A stretch of 64,000 nucleotides of DNA from Cytobacillus kochii (GTDB taxonomy: Bacteria; Bacillota; Bacilli; Bacillales; Cytobacillaceae): positions 434,001 through 498,000 of the forward strand of contig NZ_JAIVAM010000003.1 of NCBI RefSeq assembly GCF_020171845.1. The letters are read 5' to 3'. The notes beneath the pieces are model-generated. The model searched no databases. It was given only the letters and a program-made list of their open reading frames with translations, and had not been told where the DNA came from. Below, in pieces: positions 7,725 through 17,143 of the stretch; the first letter of the stretch is position 1, and each line of letters opens with the position of its first letter. Both the position numbers and the translations under genes were made by a program.

Positions 7725-9221
7725 TTAACGATAGTCGCCGCTTTCTACCGGCCACCAGTGGAAGCCGTCTTTTTCTAATAACTCGTCAGCCGCTTTTGGA
7801 CCCATTGTTCCAGCTTCGTAGTTTGGAAATTGCTCTGCTTGTTGGTTTTCCCAAATTTGTGAGATCTTATCGACGAAGCTCCAAGATAAAGCCACTTCAT
7901 CCCAATGAGCAAAGTTTGTTGCGTCTCCGCGCATACAGTCATAAAGGAGTCGCTCATAAGCTTCAGGTGTGTTCATGTGATCGACACTATTGTTGGAGAA
8001 GTTGAGCTTTACTGGTGTGGCATTCATTGTGTCACCAGATTTTTGTGCGTTTAAGTAAAGACTAATTCCTTCATCTGGTTGGATATGAATGACGAGTAAA
8101 TTAGGGTTTAACGTCTTTTCATGCTGATAGTATAAATTCATTGGAATATCCTTGAATTGAACGACTATTTTTGTTGATTTCGTTGCCATCTTTTTTCCTG
8201 TACGGATGTAAATAGGAACGCCGGCCCAACGGAAATTGTCAATTATCAGTTTTCCGGCAACGAAAGTCTCGGTATTGGAGTCAGCTTTGACCATCGGTTC
8301 TTGACGATAACCGTTAATTGGCTCATTATCTTTTTTGCTTGGTCCATATTGGCCACGAACAAAATTCTCCTTTACAGCCTCTCCTTCAAGTGATTTCAAA
8401 GCACGGAACACTTTTACTTTTTCAGAACGGATTTCCTCGTCTGTCAGTTTAATTGGTGGCTCCATTGCAAGTAAGGCAACCATTTGCAGCATATGGTTTT
8501 GCACCATATCCCTAAGAGCACCGCTATTCTCATAATATCTCCCACGTTCTTCGACACCTAATACTTCACTTGATGTCACTTGGATATTAGATATGTAGCG
8601 ATTATTCCATAGTGGTTCAAATATGGCGTTGGCGAAGCGAATGACCTCTATATTTTGGACCATTTCTTTTCCTAAATAATGATCTATTCGATAAACTTCT
8701 TCCTCAGCAAACGCTTGACGAAGGCGATTGTTCAATTCTATTGCAGAAGGGAGATCATGACCAAATGGTTTTTCAATTACTAAACGTTTAAAACCGTCAA
8801 CTTCTGTTAGCCCATCTGATTTTAAATGATCGGCAATTGTCCCAAAGAATTCTGGTGCCATCGCTAAATAGAAAATGCGATTACCTTCTAATTGATAATG
8901 TGTATCTAAGTCATTTGCTAGTGTTTTTAACGCTAAATAAGAACTAGAATCTGTGACATCATGGGAATGATAATAAAAGTGTGTGATAAACTCATTAAGG
9001 TCATCATGATGTCCTTCAGCTTCTTCAATAGATTGTCGCACACTTTCTTGAAAAGCACCGTTCGTTAGTTCTCGTCTAGCAACGCCAATAATACAATAGC
9101 GTTCAGATAGTTTTCCTCTTTTAAACAATCGGTAAAGTGATGGAAATAGTTTACGTTTCGCTAAGTCACCTGTTGCACCGAATATCATAATCAATGCAGT
9201 TGGATTTTCAGAATTATTCAC
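7725..9221 (-). CDS. zwf: Glucose-6-phosphate 1-dehydrogenase
   Basis: A 498-residue enzyme that oxidises glucose 6-phosphate to 6-phosphogluconolactone with NADP, the entry to the oxidative pentose phosphate pathway. The nucleotide-binding loop GATGDLAKRK is at residues 15-24 and the active-site signature RIDHYLGKE at about 178-186. The start is GTG (rather than ATG) with AAGGA eight bases upstream on the minus strand. In B. subtilis the adjacent gene is 6-phosphogluconate dehydrogenase (gndA); here the neighbours are dinB and rnz, so gndA is elsewhere. It is a single-gene unit with its own terminator. Confidence 0.97.
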   Translation of the reverse strand: MNNSENPTALIMIFGATGDLAKRKLFPSLYRLFKRGKLSERYCIIGVARRELTNGAFQESVRQSIEEAEGHHDDLNEFITHFYYHSHDVTDSSSYLALKTLANDLDTHYQLEGNRIFYLAMAPEFFGTIADHLKSDGLTEVDGFKRLVIEKPFGHDLPSAIELNNRLRQAFAEEEVYRIDHYLGKEMVQNIEVIRFANAIFEPLWNNRYISNIQVTSSEVLGVEERGRYYENSGALRDMVQNHMLQMVALLAMEPPIKLTDEEIRSEKVKVFRALKSLEGEAVKENFVRGQYGPSKKDNEPINGYRQEPMVKADSNTETFVAGKLIIDNFRWAGVPIYIRTGKKMATKSTKIVVQFKDIPMNLYYQHEKTLNPNLLVIHIQPDEGISLYLNAQKSGDTMNATPVKLNFSNNSVDHMNTPEAYERLLYDCMRGDATNFAHWDEVALSWSFVDKISQIWENQQAEQFPNYEAGTMGPKAADELLEKDGFHWWPVESGDYR

Positions 9222-9425
9222 AATGATATTCCTTTCTATGTAAAAAAGTTCTATTTTTTTAGGTTCATCTCAACGATGAAATATATACCCACTCAAGTAT
9301 AAAATTTTATCGCTTAAAGTGAAAAACAGCAACCTTTTTTGAAAGGAAATAACTGTAGCGCTTTAGCTTTATCGTGTTTTTCTGTATGATGATAATAATG
9401 AATGAGGAGAAAGGAAGAAAAGGCA

Positions 9426-10349
9426 GTGAAAGTTTTTTTCTTAGGAACAGGTGCGGGTGTCCCTGCGAAAGCAAGGAATGTTACAAGTATCGCTTTAAAG
9501 CTTTTAGATGAAAGAAGAGCCATATGGTTGTTCGATTGTGGAGAAGCCACACAACATCAAATTTTACATACAACAATCAAGCCAAGAAGAATAGAGAAAG
9601 TTTTTATTACTCATCTTCATGGCGATCATATATATGGTTTGCCGGGATTTTTAGCTAGTCGTTCACATCAAGGCGGCAAAGAAAAGCTAACAGTATATGG
9701 TCCAAAGGGAATAAAAGAATATATCGAAGTGTCTCTTTCGGTTAGTCAAACTTACTTGCAATATCCTCTTGAGATTATTGAAATAGACGAGGGGGTCGTT
9801 TGTTATGATGATCAATTCATAGTGACAGCAAAGAAACTTGACCATGGTATACCATCTTTCGGTTATCGTGTTGTAGAGAAAGATTTGCCGGGAACTTTAA
9901 TGGCTGATCAATTGATAGAAGATGGTGTAAGGCCAGGCCCTATTTTTAAAAGAATTAAAGAAGGTGAGACAATTACTCTTGAGGATGGTCGCATAATTAA
10001 TCCTAAAGATTATGTTGGACCACCACAAATGGGGAGAATCGTGACTATTTTAGGTGACACGCGTTTTTGTTCGGCGGCAATTGAATTAGCACGCAATGCA
10101 AATTTACTTGTTCATGAGGCAACCTTTGCGAATGGCGAGGAACAGCTCGCGCATGATTATTACCATTCCACAATTGCCCAAGCAGCTGCTGTAGCCCAAC
10201 AAGCGGGCGTAGAACAATTATGTCTCACACATATTAGTTCACGCTATGAACGTAGTGAGTGGTCACAGCTAGAAGAGCAGGCAAAGGTAGATTTCCCTGC
10301 AGCAATCCTTGCTGAAGATTTTAAAGAAATAGATATCCCTAGGAAATAA
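9426..10349 (+). CDS. rnz: Ribonuclease Z (tRNA 3' processing)
   Basis: Zinc-dependent endonuclease of the metallo-beta-lactamase fold that trims tRNA 3' ends, chiefly for tRNAs lacking encoded CCA. From the chosen GTG start the protein has 307 residues, equal to the B. subtilis enzyme as I remember it, and begins [14 protein letters not shown] like the family. An in-frame ATG 24 bases upstream would add eight basic residues and is less likely, since an AAAGGAAG ribosome site lies between. The metal motif H63-L-H65-G-D67-H68 is present, as are the later GDTR and HISSRY motifs. Confidence 0.94.
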   Translation: MKVFFLGTGAGVPAKARNVTSIALKLLDERRAIWLFDCGEATQHQILHTTIKPRRIEKVFITHLHGDHIYGLPGFLASRSHQGGKEKLTVYGPKGIKEYIEVSLSVSQTYLQYPLEIIEIDEGVVCYDDQFIVTAKKLDHGIPSFGYRVVEKDLPGTLMADQLIEDGVRPGPIFKRIKEGETITLEDGRIINPKDYVGPPQMGRIVTILGDTRFCSAAIELARNANLLVHEATFANGEEQLAHDYYHSTIAQAAAVAQQAGVEQLCLTHISSRYERSEWSQLEEQAKVDFPAAILAEDFKEIDIPRK

Positions 10350-10452
10350 TTGCGTAGTTTATCAGTTTAAACAAATGCGACAGTAGAACCAACTCAGGAC
10401 ATAAGGAGAAATGTCTGTTTCATTTTATCTTAAAAATTTAAAAAAACAGTTA

Positions 10453-10482
10453 TTGACTTATAGATAGTAATCGTACTATAAT
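10453..10482 (+). promoter_or_regulatory. Sigma-A promoter of the T-box/symporter unit
   Basis: TTGACT and TATAAT are 18 bases apart, placing the start of transcription about 10490, just ahead of T-box stem I. Confidence 0.75.
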
Positions 10483-10514
10483 CACATTTATACTTTTAAA
10501 ATTATATTTTATAA

Positions 10515-10757
10515 AGCAATGAAGAGAAACTAGTAAACCTTATTTCCCTAGTAAAGAGAGTCAGCGGTTGGTGTGAGCTGAACTATAAATAAGATGAATT
10601 TCATTCTTGGAGCTTTTTCTTTGCTGTCATGTTCGGCCGAAGACAGTAAGGACGGTCATCAATACCGTTATGAATTCGAGTGGAAAGTCGCAAGCTTTCA
10701 AAAAGGGTGGTACCGCGTGAGTCACACGTCCCTTTATGAGCTTTGCGGCTTTTTTGT
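10515..10757 (+). promoter_or_regulatory. T-box riboswitch, probable Phe (UUC) specifier
   Basis: A tRNA-sensing leader. Visible elements are the AGTA motif at 10532-10535, a GAGAG-containing stem I, a specifier region GAATTTCATTCTTGGAG around 10596-10612, and the near-invariant T-box sequence GGGTGGTACCGCG at 10705-10717. The last overlaps a terminator stem (CGCAAGCTT... paired with ...AGCTTTGCG) and a T run at 10750-10757. By the usual GAA-NNN-A spacing the specifier is most likely UUC at 10600-10602 (Phe); UUU, one base earlier, is also Phe. Uncharged tRNA would stabilise the antiterminator and switch on the downstream transporter. Confidence 0.92.
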
Positions 10758-10879
10758 TTTATTTTTAATAAGGAATAGAGGATTTTTATAACAAAATTCA
10801 CGTTGACAAATGTCCTAATTTCCAGGGGATGAAATAATGTGGAAGATATAGATAAAGGTTAAAAAAGGAGGAAAAAATC

Positions 10880-12229
10880 ATGCAAAACGAACAATGGTCT
10901 TCTAAGCTTGGATTTATTCTTGCTTCTGCAGGTTCAGCAATTGGCTTAGGCGCGATATGGAAGCTACCCTATGTGACTGGGGAAAGTGGTGGTGGCGCTT
11001 TTATTTTATTATTCATTTTGTTCTCTTTATTTATTGGTTTTCCATTACTGCTGGCTGAGTTTGTTATCGGCCGTAGTACAGGAAAAGAAGCGATTTCTGC
11101 CTATAAAACGATCGCACCTAAAACAAAGTGGCATTGGGTTGGTTACTTAGGCGTATTTACTTCTTTCTTATTACTCTCTTTTTATAGTGTAATCGGTGGC
11201 TGGGTTATTCAATATTTATTTTATGGAGTAACAAGTGATAAAGGTGTAGGGATGTCGGGGTATGAGAGTCTGTTTAATGAAACTGTATCTAATCCGTATA
11301 TTTCTTTAGGTGCACAGGCGTTATTCCTCATCATTACAATTTTCGTTGTTGCCAAGGGTGTACAGCAAGGGATTGAAAAGGTAAGTAAATTTATGATGCC
11401 AGCATTATTTATCTTGTTTATTATTATTATTATTCGTTCTGTTACATTAGAAGGCGCCTCAGAGGGAATAAAGTTCTTCTTGCAACCCAATTTCTCTTTA
11501 TTAAACTCTGAAAGTTTATTATATGCCATGGGGCAATCATTCTTTTCTCTTAGTGTAGGGATTTCTGTAATGGTTACGTATAGTTCTTACTTATCAAAGA
11601 AAGAAAGTTTGTTACAACCGGCACTTTCTGTTGTCGCAATGAACTTATTCATTTCTATACTGGCTGGTTTGGCCATCTTTCCTGCCGTCTTTTCATTAGG
11701 GTTTGAGCCAACTGCTGGACCTGGGCTACTATTCATCGTCTTACCAGCTGTATTTGATCAAATTATTTTTGGAAAAGTTTTCTTGTTGTTATTCTTGGCT
11801 TTGTTCTTATTCGCGACACTGACTTCTGCCTTTTCAATGCTTGAAATCGCAGTAGCTTCCGTTACGAAAGGAGCGACAAAAAATAGGGGTAAAATCGCTT
11901 GGTTATTTGGTTTGGCGATATTCATCGTCGGAATTCCTTCTAATCTTTCTTATAGCTTACTATCTGACATAACTATTTTTGGTAAATCTATTTTTGATAG
12001 TGCTGATTTCTTAGTAAGTAATATTCTTTTACCTTTTGGTGCTTTGATGATTGCTCTATTCGTATCTTATCGAATGAAAAAAGACTTATTAAAAAGCGAA
12101 ATTGTCATGAACTCTACGGCGCTGACAGGGATATTTAATGTTTGGTTCTTTTTGATGAGATATATCGTACCAATCATTATTATAATTGTGTTCTTAGATT
12201 CTTCTGGTTTATTTGATCTATTCAAGTAA
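10880..12229 (+). CDS. Neurotransmitter:sodium symporter family amino-acid transporter (MhsT-like)
   Basis: Membrane protein of 449 residues with about 11 hydrophobic helices. The N-terminus ([19 protein letters not shown]) carries the unwound TM1 substrate/sodium-site signature of the NSS/LeuT family. Length and N-terminus resemble MhsT of Bacillus halodurans, which imports hydrophobic and aromatic amino acids with sodium. The T-box with a probable Phe codon in its leader fits uptake of phenylalanine or a related amino acid; that substrate is an inference. AAGGAGG stands nine bases before ATG. Single-gene unit with terminator. Confidence 0.9.
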   Translation: MQNEQWSSKLGFILASAGSAIGLGAIWKLPYVTGESGGGAFILLFILFSLFIGFPLLLAEFVIGRSTGKEAISAYKTIAPKTKWHWVGYLGVFTSFLLLSFYSVIGGWVIQYLFYGVTSDKGVGMSGYESLFNETVSNPYISLGAQALFLIITIFVVAKGVQQGIEKVSKFMMPALFILFIIIIIRSVTLEGASEGIKFFLQPNFSLLNSESLLYAMGQSFFSLSVGISVMVTYSSYLSKKESLLQPALSVVAMNLFISILAGLAIFPAVFSLGFEPTAGPGLLFIVLPAVFDQIIFGKVFLLLFLALFLFATLTSAFSMLEIAVASVTKGATKNRGKIAWLFGLAIFIVGIPSNLSYSLLSDITIFGKSIFDSADFLVSNILLPFGALMIALFVSYRMKKDLLKSEIVMNSTALTGIFNVWFFLMRYIVPIIIIIVFLDSSGLFDLFK

Positions 12230-12273
12230 CAGTTGAAAGACTGAGACAATATCAAGATGCTCCAGAGTAATAG

Positions 12274-12317
12274 AAATACGAGCAAATGGCGGTAATCCGG
12301 TTTGTTCGTATTTTTTT
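12274..12317 (+). terminator. Rho-independent terminator after the NSS symporter
   Basis: AATACGAGCAAA pairs imperfectly with TTTGTTCGTATT, followed by seven T residues; flanking GACTGAGACA and TGTCCCAGTC may extend the stem. Confidence 0.85.
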
Positions 12318-12404
12318 GTCCCAGTCCCTATCTATAATTATGAAGGAATGCAAATAAAAAATGAATGTGCAGCAGTGTAATTCTTTTAATATCCATTCAT
12401 TAGG

Positions 12405-13232
12405 TTAAACTTTCATGTTATTAGCAAAAATCTCACCAAGTTTTTTAGATTGTGCTGTCGCTGCTTTAATGCATTCTACAAATGCTTCTTGTACCGCATG
12501 TGCTTCGAGTACCTTTAATCCGGCCTCTGTTGTTCCTCCAGGGCTAGTGACCTCTTTTCGTAATTGTGCAGATTCTTTTGACGATTTCTCAAGCATTTCT
12601 GCAGCACCTATTAAGGTTTGGATAATAAACTTTTTTGCTACCTCTTTTTCGAGCCCTATTTCTACTGCACTTTTTTCCATCGCTTCAACTAGATAATATA
12701 TATAGGCTGGACCACTTCCGGATAATCCTGTAACCGCATCTAAGTCTTCCTCTTTAACGATGGTCGTTAAACCAACTGTTTCAAACATCCCTTTAACCGT
12801 TTCTAATTGTAAATGGTTTACATTATGATTCATGGCTAATGCACTGGCAGATTTACCGATTGTTGCTGAAGTATTAGGCATGGCACGAACAATAGCTAGG
12901 TCTGTGTCTACCATTTCTTCAATAGAAGTAATGGATACCCCTGCTAAGACGGAGACGATTAACATATCTTTACGTAAATAAGCTCGAATACTTTGAATCG
13001 CTTCTCCGACATCCTTTGGTTTCATAGCTAAGCAGACGATATTGACATGAGAGAGGATGTCTTTTATGTCATAAGATATGTTGACACCATAAGATTGTTG
13101 TAATTCATAGAGCTTTTCTTGATTGCATTTGTTCGTTACCCATACATTGTTTCCACTTACTAATTTTTGTGTAATGATGCCAGATATTAGAGCTTCAGCC
13201 ATCGAACCTGCGCCAATAAATGCGATTTTCAT
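12405..13232 (-). CDS. proI: Pyrroline-5-carboxylate reductase (ProI type)
   Basis: A 275-residue enzyme for the last step of proline biosynthesis, reducing 1-pyrroline-5-carboxylate with NAD(P)H. The Rossmann motif IGAGSMAEA is at residues 5-13 and the substrate-site segment LSGSGPAYIY about two thirds along. The start is fixed by AAGGAGG upstream of ATG; the longer open frame upstream runs through the T-box leader and is not coding. I use proI because the gene sits in the yqj cluster as in B. subtilis; proC is the general name. Expression should depend on proline-tRNA charging through the T-box. Confidence 0.95.
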   Translation of the reverse strand: MKIAFIGAGSMAEALISGIITQKLVSGNNVWVTNKCNQEKLYELQQSYGVNISYDIKDILSHVNIVCLAMKPKDVGEAIQSIRAYLRKDMLIVSVLAGVSITSIEEMVDTDLAIVRAMPNTSATIGKSASALAMNHNVNHLQLETVKGMFETVGLTTIVKEEDLDAVTGLSGSGPAYIYYLVEAMEKSAVEIGLEKEVAKKFIIQTLIGAAEMLEKSSKESAQLRKEVTSPGGTTEAGLKVLEAHAVQEAFVECIKAATAQSKKLGEIFANNMKV

Positions 13233-13290
13233 TTTTTTTCCTCCTTGATAATGTTGATAAGGTTCGTACTTGCAAACTCCGTCAAGGTCA

Positions 13291-13505
13291 ATAAAAAAAA
13301 GCCCCTTCATCCTGTAAAGGACGAAAGGACGTGCTTCCGTGGTACCACCTTCATTTGTCATGTTCTTTGAGTTAGAACAGACAATCTCGACTCCGTTAAC
13401 GCCGGCTACGGTTAGTTTTGCTAACACTCATAAGGTAGGTTCGATGGACTAGGGGACGGTGAAACCTTTCAGCCTAATTGAGCTTCACTCTCTTTTCGTC
13501 TTATG
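13291..13505 (-). promoter_or_regulatory. T-box riboswitch with proline (CCU) specifier in front of proI
   Basis: On the minus strand the conserved T-box word GGTGGTACCACGG is at 13337-13349. It is followed by the terminator stem CCTTTCGTCC/GGATGAAGG and eight T residues at 13293-13300. Upstream, stem I shows GAGAG and the specifier context GAA-CCU-ACC-UUAUGAG, placing the CCU codon at 13437-13439. CCU encodes proline, matching the downstream enzyme. Known biology: Bacillus proline biosynthesis genes are T-box regulated. Confidence 0.95.
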
Positions 13506-13552
13506 TTCATCTACTATTCTTATTCATCGCGTTAAATCATTAATTTATTGTG

Positions 13553-13582
13553 ATTATGAGGGATAACAAGGGAAATTGTCAA
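13553..13582 (-). promoter_or_regulatory. Sigma-A promoter of the proI T-box transcript
   Basis: On the minus strand TTGACA and CATAAT are 18 bases apart, upstream of T-box stem I. Confidence 0.75.
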
Positions 13583-13741
13583 TAACATTTTTATTCGTTT
13601 TTAGAGATAATTTGTTAAAAGTTATGTGAAAATAATGACATTGTTGAGAAATAAAGCTAAGATTAAATATATATATGTTTAAAGATTAGATTGTTCTACA
13701 CATATTTTATTTAAATATAATGATTGTTGGAGGGTATGAAA

Positions 13742-14710
13742 ATGGCACAATGGATTAATGATATCGGTCGACTCGTGATTCCTACTCCTTTTCCTGTAGG
13801 TGATGTTAACCTTTATGTCATCAAAGGAGAGAAGCTAACCCTTATAGATGCTGGACCTAAAACAGAGGAAGCTTGGGAAGCGTTGCAGTCAGAACTAAAT
13901 GAGTTAGGCTTAACACTGTCAGATATTGAGCAAGTGATTCTGACTCATCATCATCCAGATCACGTTGGTCTGCTGGATTATTTTCCGGCTGATATGCAAA
14001 TTATTGGTCATCCTTTAAATGAGCGATGGCTCAATCGGACAGAGGCCTTCCTACAGCAAAATAATGATTTTTATCAGCATGTTCTCACTGAGTTTGGCTT
14101 GATTCAGTATTACGATAAAGTAATGACAAGACTACATACTGAGCTTGCCTATTTCTGTGATCGCTCATTAGCACAAGAGATTTGTGAGGGAGACGAACCT
14201 CCAGGGTTAAAGGGATGGCGTGTTATCGAAACGCCGGGTCATGCACAAAGTCATATTGGTTTATTGCGAGAAAGTGATGGAATTTATATTGGTGGTGACC
14301 ATCTGCTGGCTCATATTTCTCCGAATCCGTTAATGGAGCCACCTTTACCTGGGCAATCTGAGCGCCCTAAATCATTATTGCAATATAATGAATCACTTGA
14401 TAAATTAAGCCGTTATCCGCTTGCACTTGTATTGCCAGGTCATGGAGAAGTCTTCACAAATGTAAATGAAATCATACCTCAACGAAAAAAAGCACAGCAT
14501 GAACGTGCGATGAAGGTCAAGAAATGGCTCATGGAAGAATCAATGACGGTCTTTGATATATGCAAACGCCTTTTTCCGAAAGCTTACAAAATGCAATTAC
14601 CTCTTACGGTATCTGAAACAATCGGTCAGCTCGACTATTTGCTTGCGATGGGGGAAGTAAATGAGTATAAGAAGGACGGTGTGTCTTTCTATAGTAGCCA
14701 AATGAGGTGA
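13742..14710 (+). CDS. yqjP: MBL-fold metallohydrolase (YqjP-like)
   Basis: A 322-residue metallo-beta-lactamase-fold protein with the metal motif H69-H-H71-P-D73-H74, a later GHAQSH and GGDH, and a C-terminal winged-helix-like extension seen in the YqjP/LACTB2 group. Substrate unknown; relatives act on thioesters or nucleic acids. I chose ATG at 13742 because GGAGG lies eight bases before it. The further-upstream in-frame TTG and the ATG at 13736 overlap or crowd the ribosome site. It precedes the SDR gene by four bases, forming an operon as in B. subtilis yqjP-yqjQ. Confidence 0.88.
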   Translation: MAQWINDIGRLVIPTPFPVGDVNLYVIKGEKLTLIDAGPKTEEAWEALQSELNELGLTLSDIEQVILTHHHPDHVGLLDYFPADMQIIGHPLNERWLNRTEAFLQQNNDFYQHVLTEFGLIQYYDKVMTRLHTELAYFCDRSLAQEICEGDEPPGLKGWRVIETPGHAQSHIGLLRESDGIYIGGDHLLAHISPNPLMEPPLPGQSERPKSLLQYNESLDKLSRYPLALVLPGHGEVFTNVNEIIPQRKKAQHERAMKVKKWLMEESMTVFDICKRLFPKAYKMQLPLTVSETIGQLDYLLAMGEVNEYKKDGVSFYSSQMR

Positions 14711-14714
14711 TAAA

Positions 14715-15509
14715 ATGGGAAAAGATTTACATGGAAAGAACATTATTATTACAGGTGCATCAGGTGGGATAGGTGAAAAGATGGCAAGGCTTTGTGCGGA
14801 AAGAGGAGCCAATCTTGCTTTAGTGGCTAGAAGGACAGATAAATTAGCTGCAATGAAAGAAGAGCTTGAGCAACGCTATGCTATTGATATTTATACATTT
14901 TCTTTAGATGTCTCTAATATGGAAAAGGTAGAGGAAGTTTTCCCATTGATTCTCGAACGGTTTAAAGTAATCGATGTCCTTGTGAATAATGCGGGATACG
15001 GCATTTTCACTTATGCTCATGATGCAGATATGAAAGAAGTAAAAAGCATGTTCGATGTGAATGTACTGGGTTTAATTGCTTGCACACAGCAAGTATTGCC
15101 AAAAATGTTAGCGACCAAAAGCGGGCATATTATCAATATCGCTTCACAAGCTGGAAAAATTGCCACGCCGAAATCAAGTACCTATTCTGCAACCAAACAT
15201 GCGGTATTAGGTTATTCTAATAGCCTACGGATGGAAGTTGCTTCTCAAGGTGTGTATATTACAACAGTGAATCCAGGCCCAATTGAGACGAATTTTTTTG
15301 ATATTGCTGATAAAGAAGGCACATATGTGAAAAATGTTCAGCGATATATGTTAAAGCCGGAGTATGTTGCGCGAAAAGTTGTTGATGTGATGTTGACGCC
15401 AACAAGAGAGGTCAATCTCCCAAGGTGGATGAATTTAGGGAGTAAAGTATTTGCCATTGCTCCCAGATTATTTGAATGGGCTGGACGCGGTGTGTTTAAT
15501 AAAAAATAA
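14715..15509 (+). CDS. yqjQ: Short-chain dehydrogenase/reductase (YqjQ-like)
   Basis: A 264-residue classical SDR with the cofactor motif TGASGGIG near residues 13-20, NNAGYG in the middle, and the catalytic Y-x3-K in YSATK about residue 156-160. The C-terminal tail (LFEWAGRGVF) is of the DltE/YqjQ kind. The substrate is unknown. It is tightly spaced after the MBL hydrolase and its stop codon is followed 86 bases later by the flavin oxidoreductase, so the three are probably one transcript. Confidence 0.9.
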   Translation: MGKDLHGKNIIITGASGGIGEKMARLCAERGANLALVARRTDKLAAMKEELEQRYAIDIYTFSLDVSNMEKVEEVFPLILERFKVIDVLVNNAGYGIFTYAHDADMKEVKSMFDVNVLGLIACTQQVLPKMLATKSGHIINIASQAGKIATPKSSTYSATKHAVLGYSNSLRMEVASQGVYITTVNPGPIETNFFDIADKEGTYVKNVQRYMLKPEYVARKVVDVMLTPTREVNLPRWMNLGSKVFAIAPRLFEWAGRGVFNKK

Positions 15510-15595
15510 TGTTTCAAGTTGAATGGTTTGCATCGGGCTGTTTTTATCTATATGGTGAAATTCGTGAAGATATTTATAGAGAAAAGGTGATAGAT

Positions 15596-16711
15596 ATGAA
15601 AGCAAAATTTGAACCGTTATTTGAATCCTATACATTTCCTAACGGTGTGACAGTTAAAAATCGACTTGCACTCGCACCGATGACACATTATTCTTCTAAT
15701 GATGATGGCTCTATTTCAGAAGAAGAATTAGTCTTTATTAAGGCCCGTGCAAAGGATTTAGGTACAGTTATTACTGCTTGTGCCAATGTAACACCAAATG
15801 GTAAAGCTTTTCCTGGTCAACCAGCTATTTACGATGACCAGTTTATTCCTGGTTTAAAAAAACTAGCTGAGACGGTTCAACAAGAAGGGGCAAAAGCGGT
15901 GATACAAATTCATCACGGCGGCATTTCATGTCCTTCTGAACTTGTTCCCGATGGTGATGTTGTATCTGCGTCAAATATCGATCGTGATAACCAAAAGGCT
16001 CGTGCCCTATCGACAGGGGAAATTGAAGAAATCATCGAAGCTTTTGGAGAAGCAACGAGAAGAGCAATTGAAGCAGGTTTTGATGGAGTAGAAATTCATG
16101 GTGCAAACGGGTATTTAGTACAGCAGTTTTATTCCCCTTATACGAATAACCGTACGGATGAATGGGGTGGATCTGTAGAAAATCGGATGAAGTTTCCATT
16201 GGCTGTTGCGGAAGCTTGCCAAAGAGCGATTGATAAGCATGCAAAGAGACCATTTATTTTCGGTTATCGCTTCTCACCTGAAGAGCCGTCGACACCTGGT
16301 TTAACAATGACTGAAACCTTTCAACTAGTGGATGCTTTATCAAATCTTCCATTCGATTATTTGCACATCTCTCTTATGCATGCACTATCTACTCCTCACC
16401 GCGGGGCGGATACAGAGCGCACAAGAATTGAGCTGGTGAATGAAGTAATTAACGGACGTGTTCCGTTAATGGCCGTTGGAAAAGTGAATTCACCTGATGA
16501 CGCATTAGCTGTTAGAGAACGAAATATCCCGCTTATTGCTATAGGTAGAGAATTACTCATTTCACCAAGATGGGCTGCATATATTCAAGAAGATCGTCTT
16601 GAGAAAATAGAATATGCCCTGAATTTAAAAGAAAGAGATAAATATGACATTCCGAACGGATTATGGGAAGTGATCCTAGCTGCAGAAGGTTGGGTCCCAT
16701 TTACTCGCTAG
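15596..16711 (+). CDS. NADH-dependent flavin oxidoreductase, Old Yellow Enzyme family (YqiG-like)
   Basis: FMN TIM-barrel ene-reductase of 371 residues. It carries the N-terminal FMN segment KNRLALAPMTH, the substrate-anion pair in IQIHHGG, the signature HGANGYLVQQF with YSPYTNNRTDEWGGS, and C-terminal VGKVNSPDDA. OYE enzymes reduce activated C=C bonds; the physiological substrate is unknown. The long upstream in-frame extension is rejected because AAAAGGTGATAG places initiation at ATG 15596, where family homology also begins. The length fits YqiG better than the shorter YqjM/NamA (338 residues). Confidence 0.9.
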   Translation: MKAKFEPLFESYTFPNGVTVKNRLALAPMTHYSSNDDGSISEEELVFIKARAKDLGTVITACANVTPNGKAFPGQPAIYDDQFIPGLKKLAETVQQEGAKAVIQIHHGGISCPSELVPDGDVVSASNIDRDNQKARALSTGEIEEIIEAFGEATRRAIEAGFDGVEIHGANGYLVQQFYSPYTNNRTDEWGGSVENRMKFPLAVAEACQRAIDKHAKRPFIFGYRFSPEEPSTPGLTMTETFQLVDALSNLPFDYLHISLMHALSTPHRGADTERTRIELVNEVINGRVPLMAVGKVNSPDDALAVRERNIPLIAIGRELLISPRWAAYIQEDRLEKIEYALNLKERDKYDIPNGLWEVILAAEGWVPFTR

Positions 16712-16722
16712 GAATCTTTAGA

Positions 16723-16757
16723 AAACATGAACATGAACAATTTGTTCATGTTTTTTT
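16723..16757 (+). terminator. Rho-independent terminator after the flavin oxidoreductase
   Basis: ACATGAAC pairs with GTTCATGT, followed by a T run. Confidence 0.82.
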
Positions 16758-17083
16758 GTCTTATTTGGTTACAAAAGCGGTTTGCTCATACATCAATAGT
16801 GAAACGGTCAAAGATAGCGGAAAAACAGTGATTTTTTTGACTATCCATTAAACATTCCCGTTAAATAAAAGAGGAAAAGCTGGGACTTTTTTGATTATAG
16901 ATTTAGGTAAAATATCATAATATGTCGAATATTTATACATAGGATAATGGAAGGAGCAGCCTTCTGCAGTACAAGAGTTTGTTTTTCCCCATAGTCCATC
17001 TCATCTAATGATAGAGCTATTCTTATTTAATCCCAGGTTTTGTCTAGACAGTCGAATATAAGAAATTCGTCGTAAAATTTCCA
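16758..17083. other. Non-coding gap upstream of the uvrX promoter
   Basis: About 330 AT-rich bases with no credible gene. It holds a small inverted repeat (GAAGG-AGCAG-CCTTC near 16950) and two TCGAATAT words at about 16924 and 17052. The second is part of the inverted repeat CGAAT-N7-ATTCG at 17053-17069. Their role is unknown. Confidence 0.4.
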
Positions 17084-17112
17084 TTGAAAGAGAACGTATA
17101 TTCGGTTAATAT
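17084..17112 (+). promoter_or_regulatory. uvrX promoter with a LexA-like box in its spacer
   Basis: TTGAAA (17084-17089) and TAATAT (17107-17112) are 17 bases apart. The spacer contains AGAACGTATATTCG (17091-17104), an imperfect LexA/DinR box (consensus GAAC-N4-GTTC). Confidence 0.65.
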
Positions 17113-17129
17113 TATGGGTATAAATAAAC

Positions 17130-17143
17130 GGAACATAAGTTCT
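17130..17143 (+). promoter_or_regulatory. LexA (DinR) box downstream of the uvrX promoter
   Basis: GGAACATAAGTTCT carries perfect GAAC and GTTC half sites with a four-base spacer, starting 18 bases after the -10 element and about 30 bases before the uvrX start. It should allow SOS repression of uvrX by LexA, as known for B. subtilis uvrX (yqjW). Confidence 0.75.

Noticed and set aside
7712-8005. 97-residue frame antisense to the 3' end of zwf
   Set aside because: Starts in the zwf terminator and mirrors conserved zwf codons; not plausible as a gene.
10594-10801. Open frames of about 65 residues on both strands between rnz and the NSS symporter
   Set aside because: They fall inside the T-box leader; the RNA structure explains the sequence and neither frame has homology or a ribosome site.
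11221-11529. 102-residue frame antisense to the NSS symporter
   Set aside because: Shadow of the membrane-protein coding frame; no initiation signal.
13233-13427. N-terminal extension of the proI frame
   Set aside because: It runs through the T-box, including its terminator; family homology begins at the ATG behind AAGGAGG.
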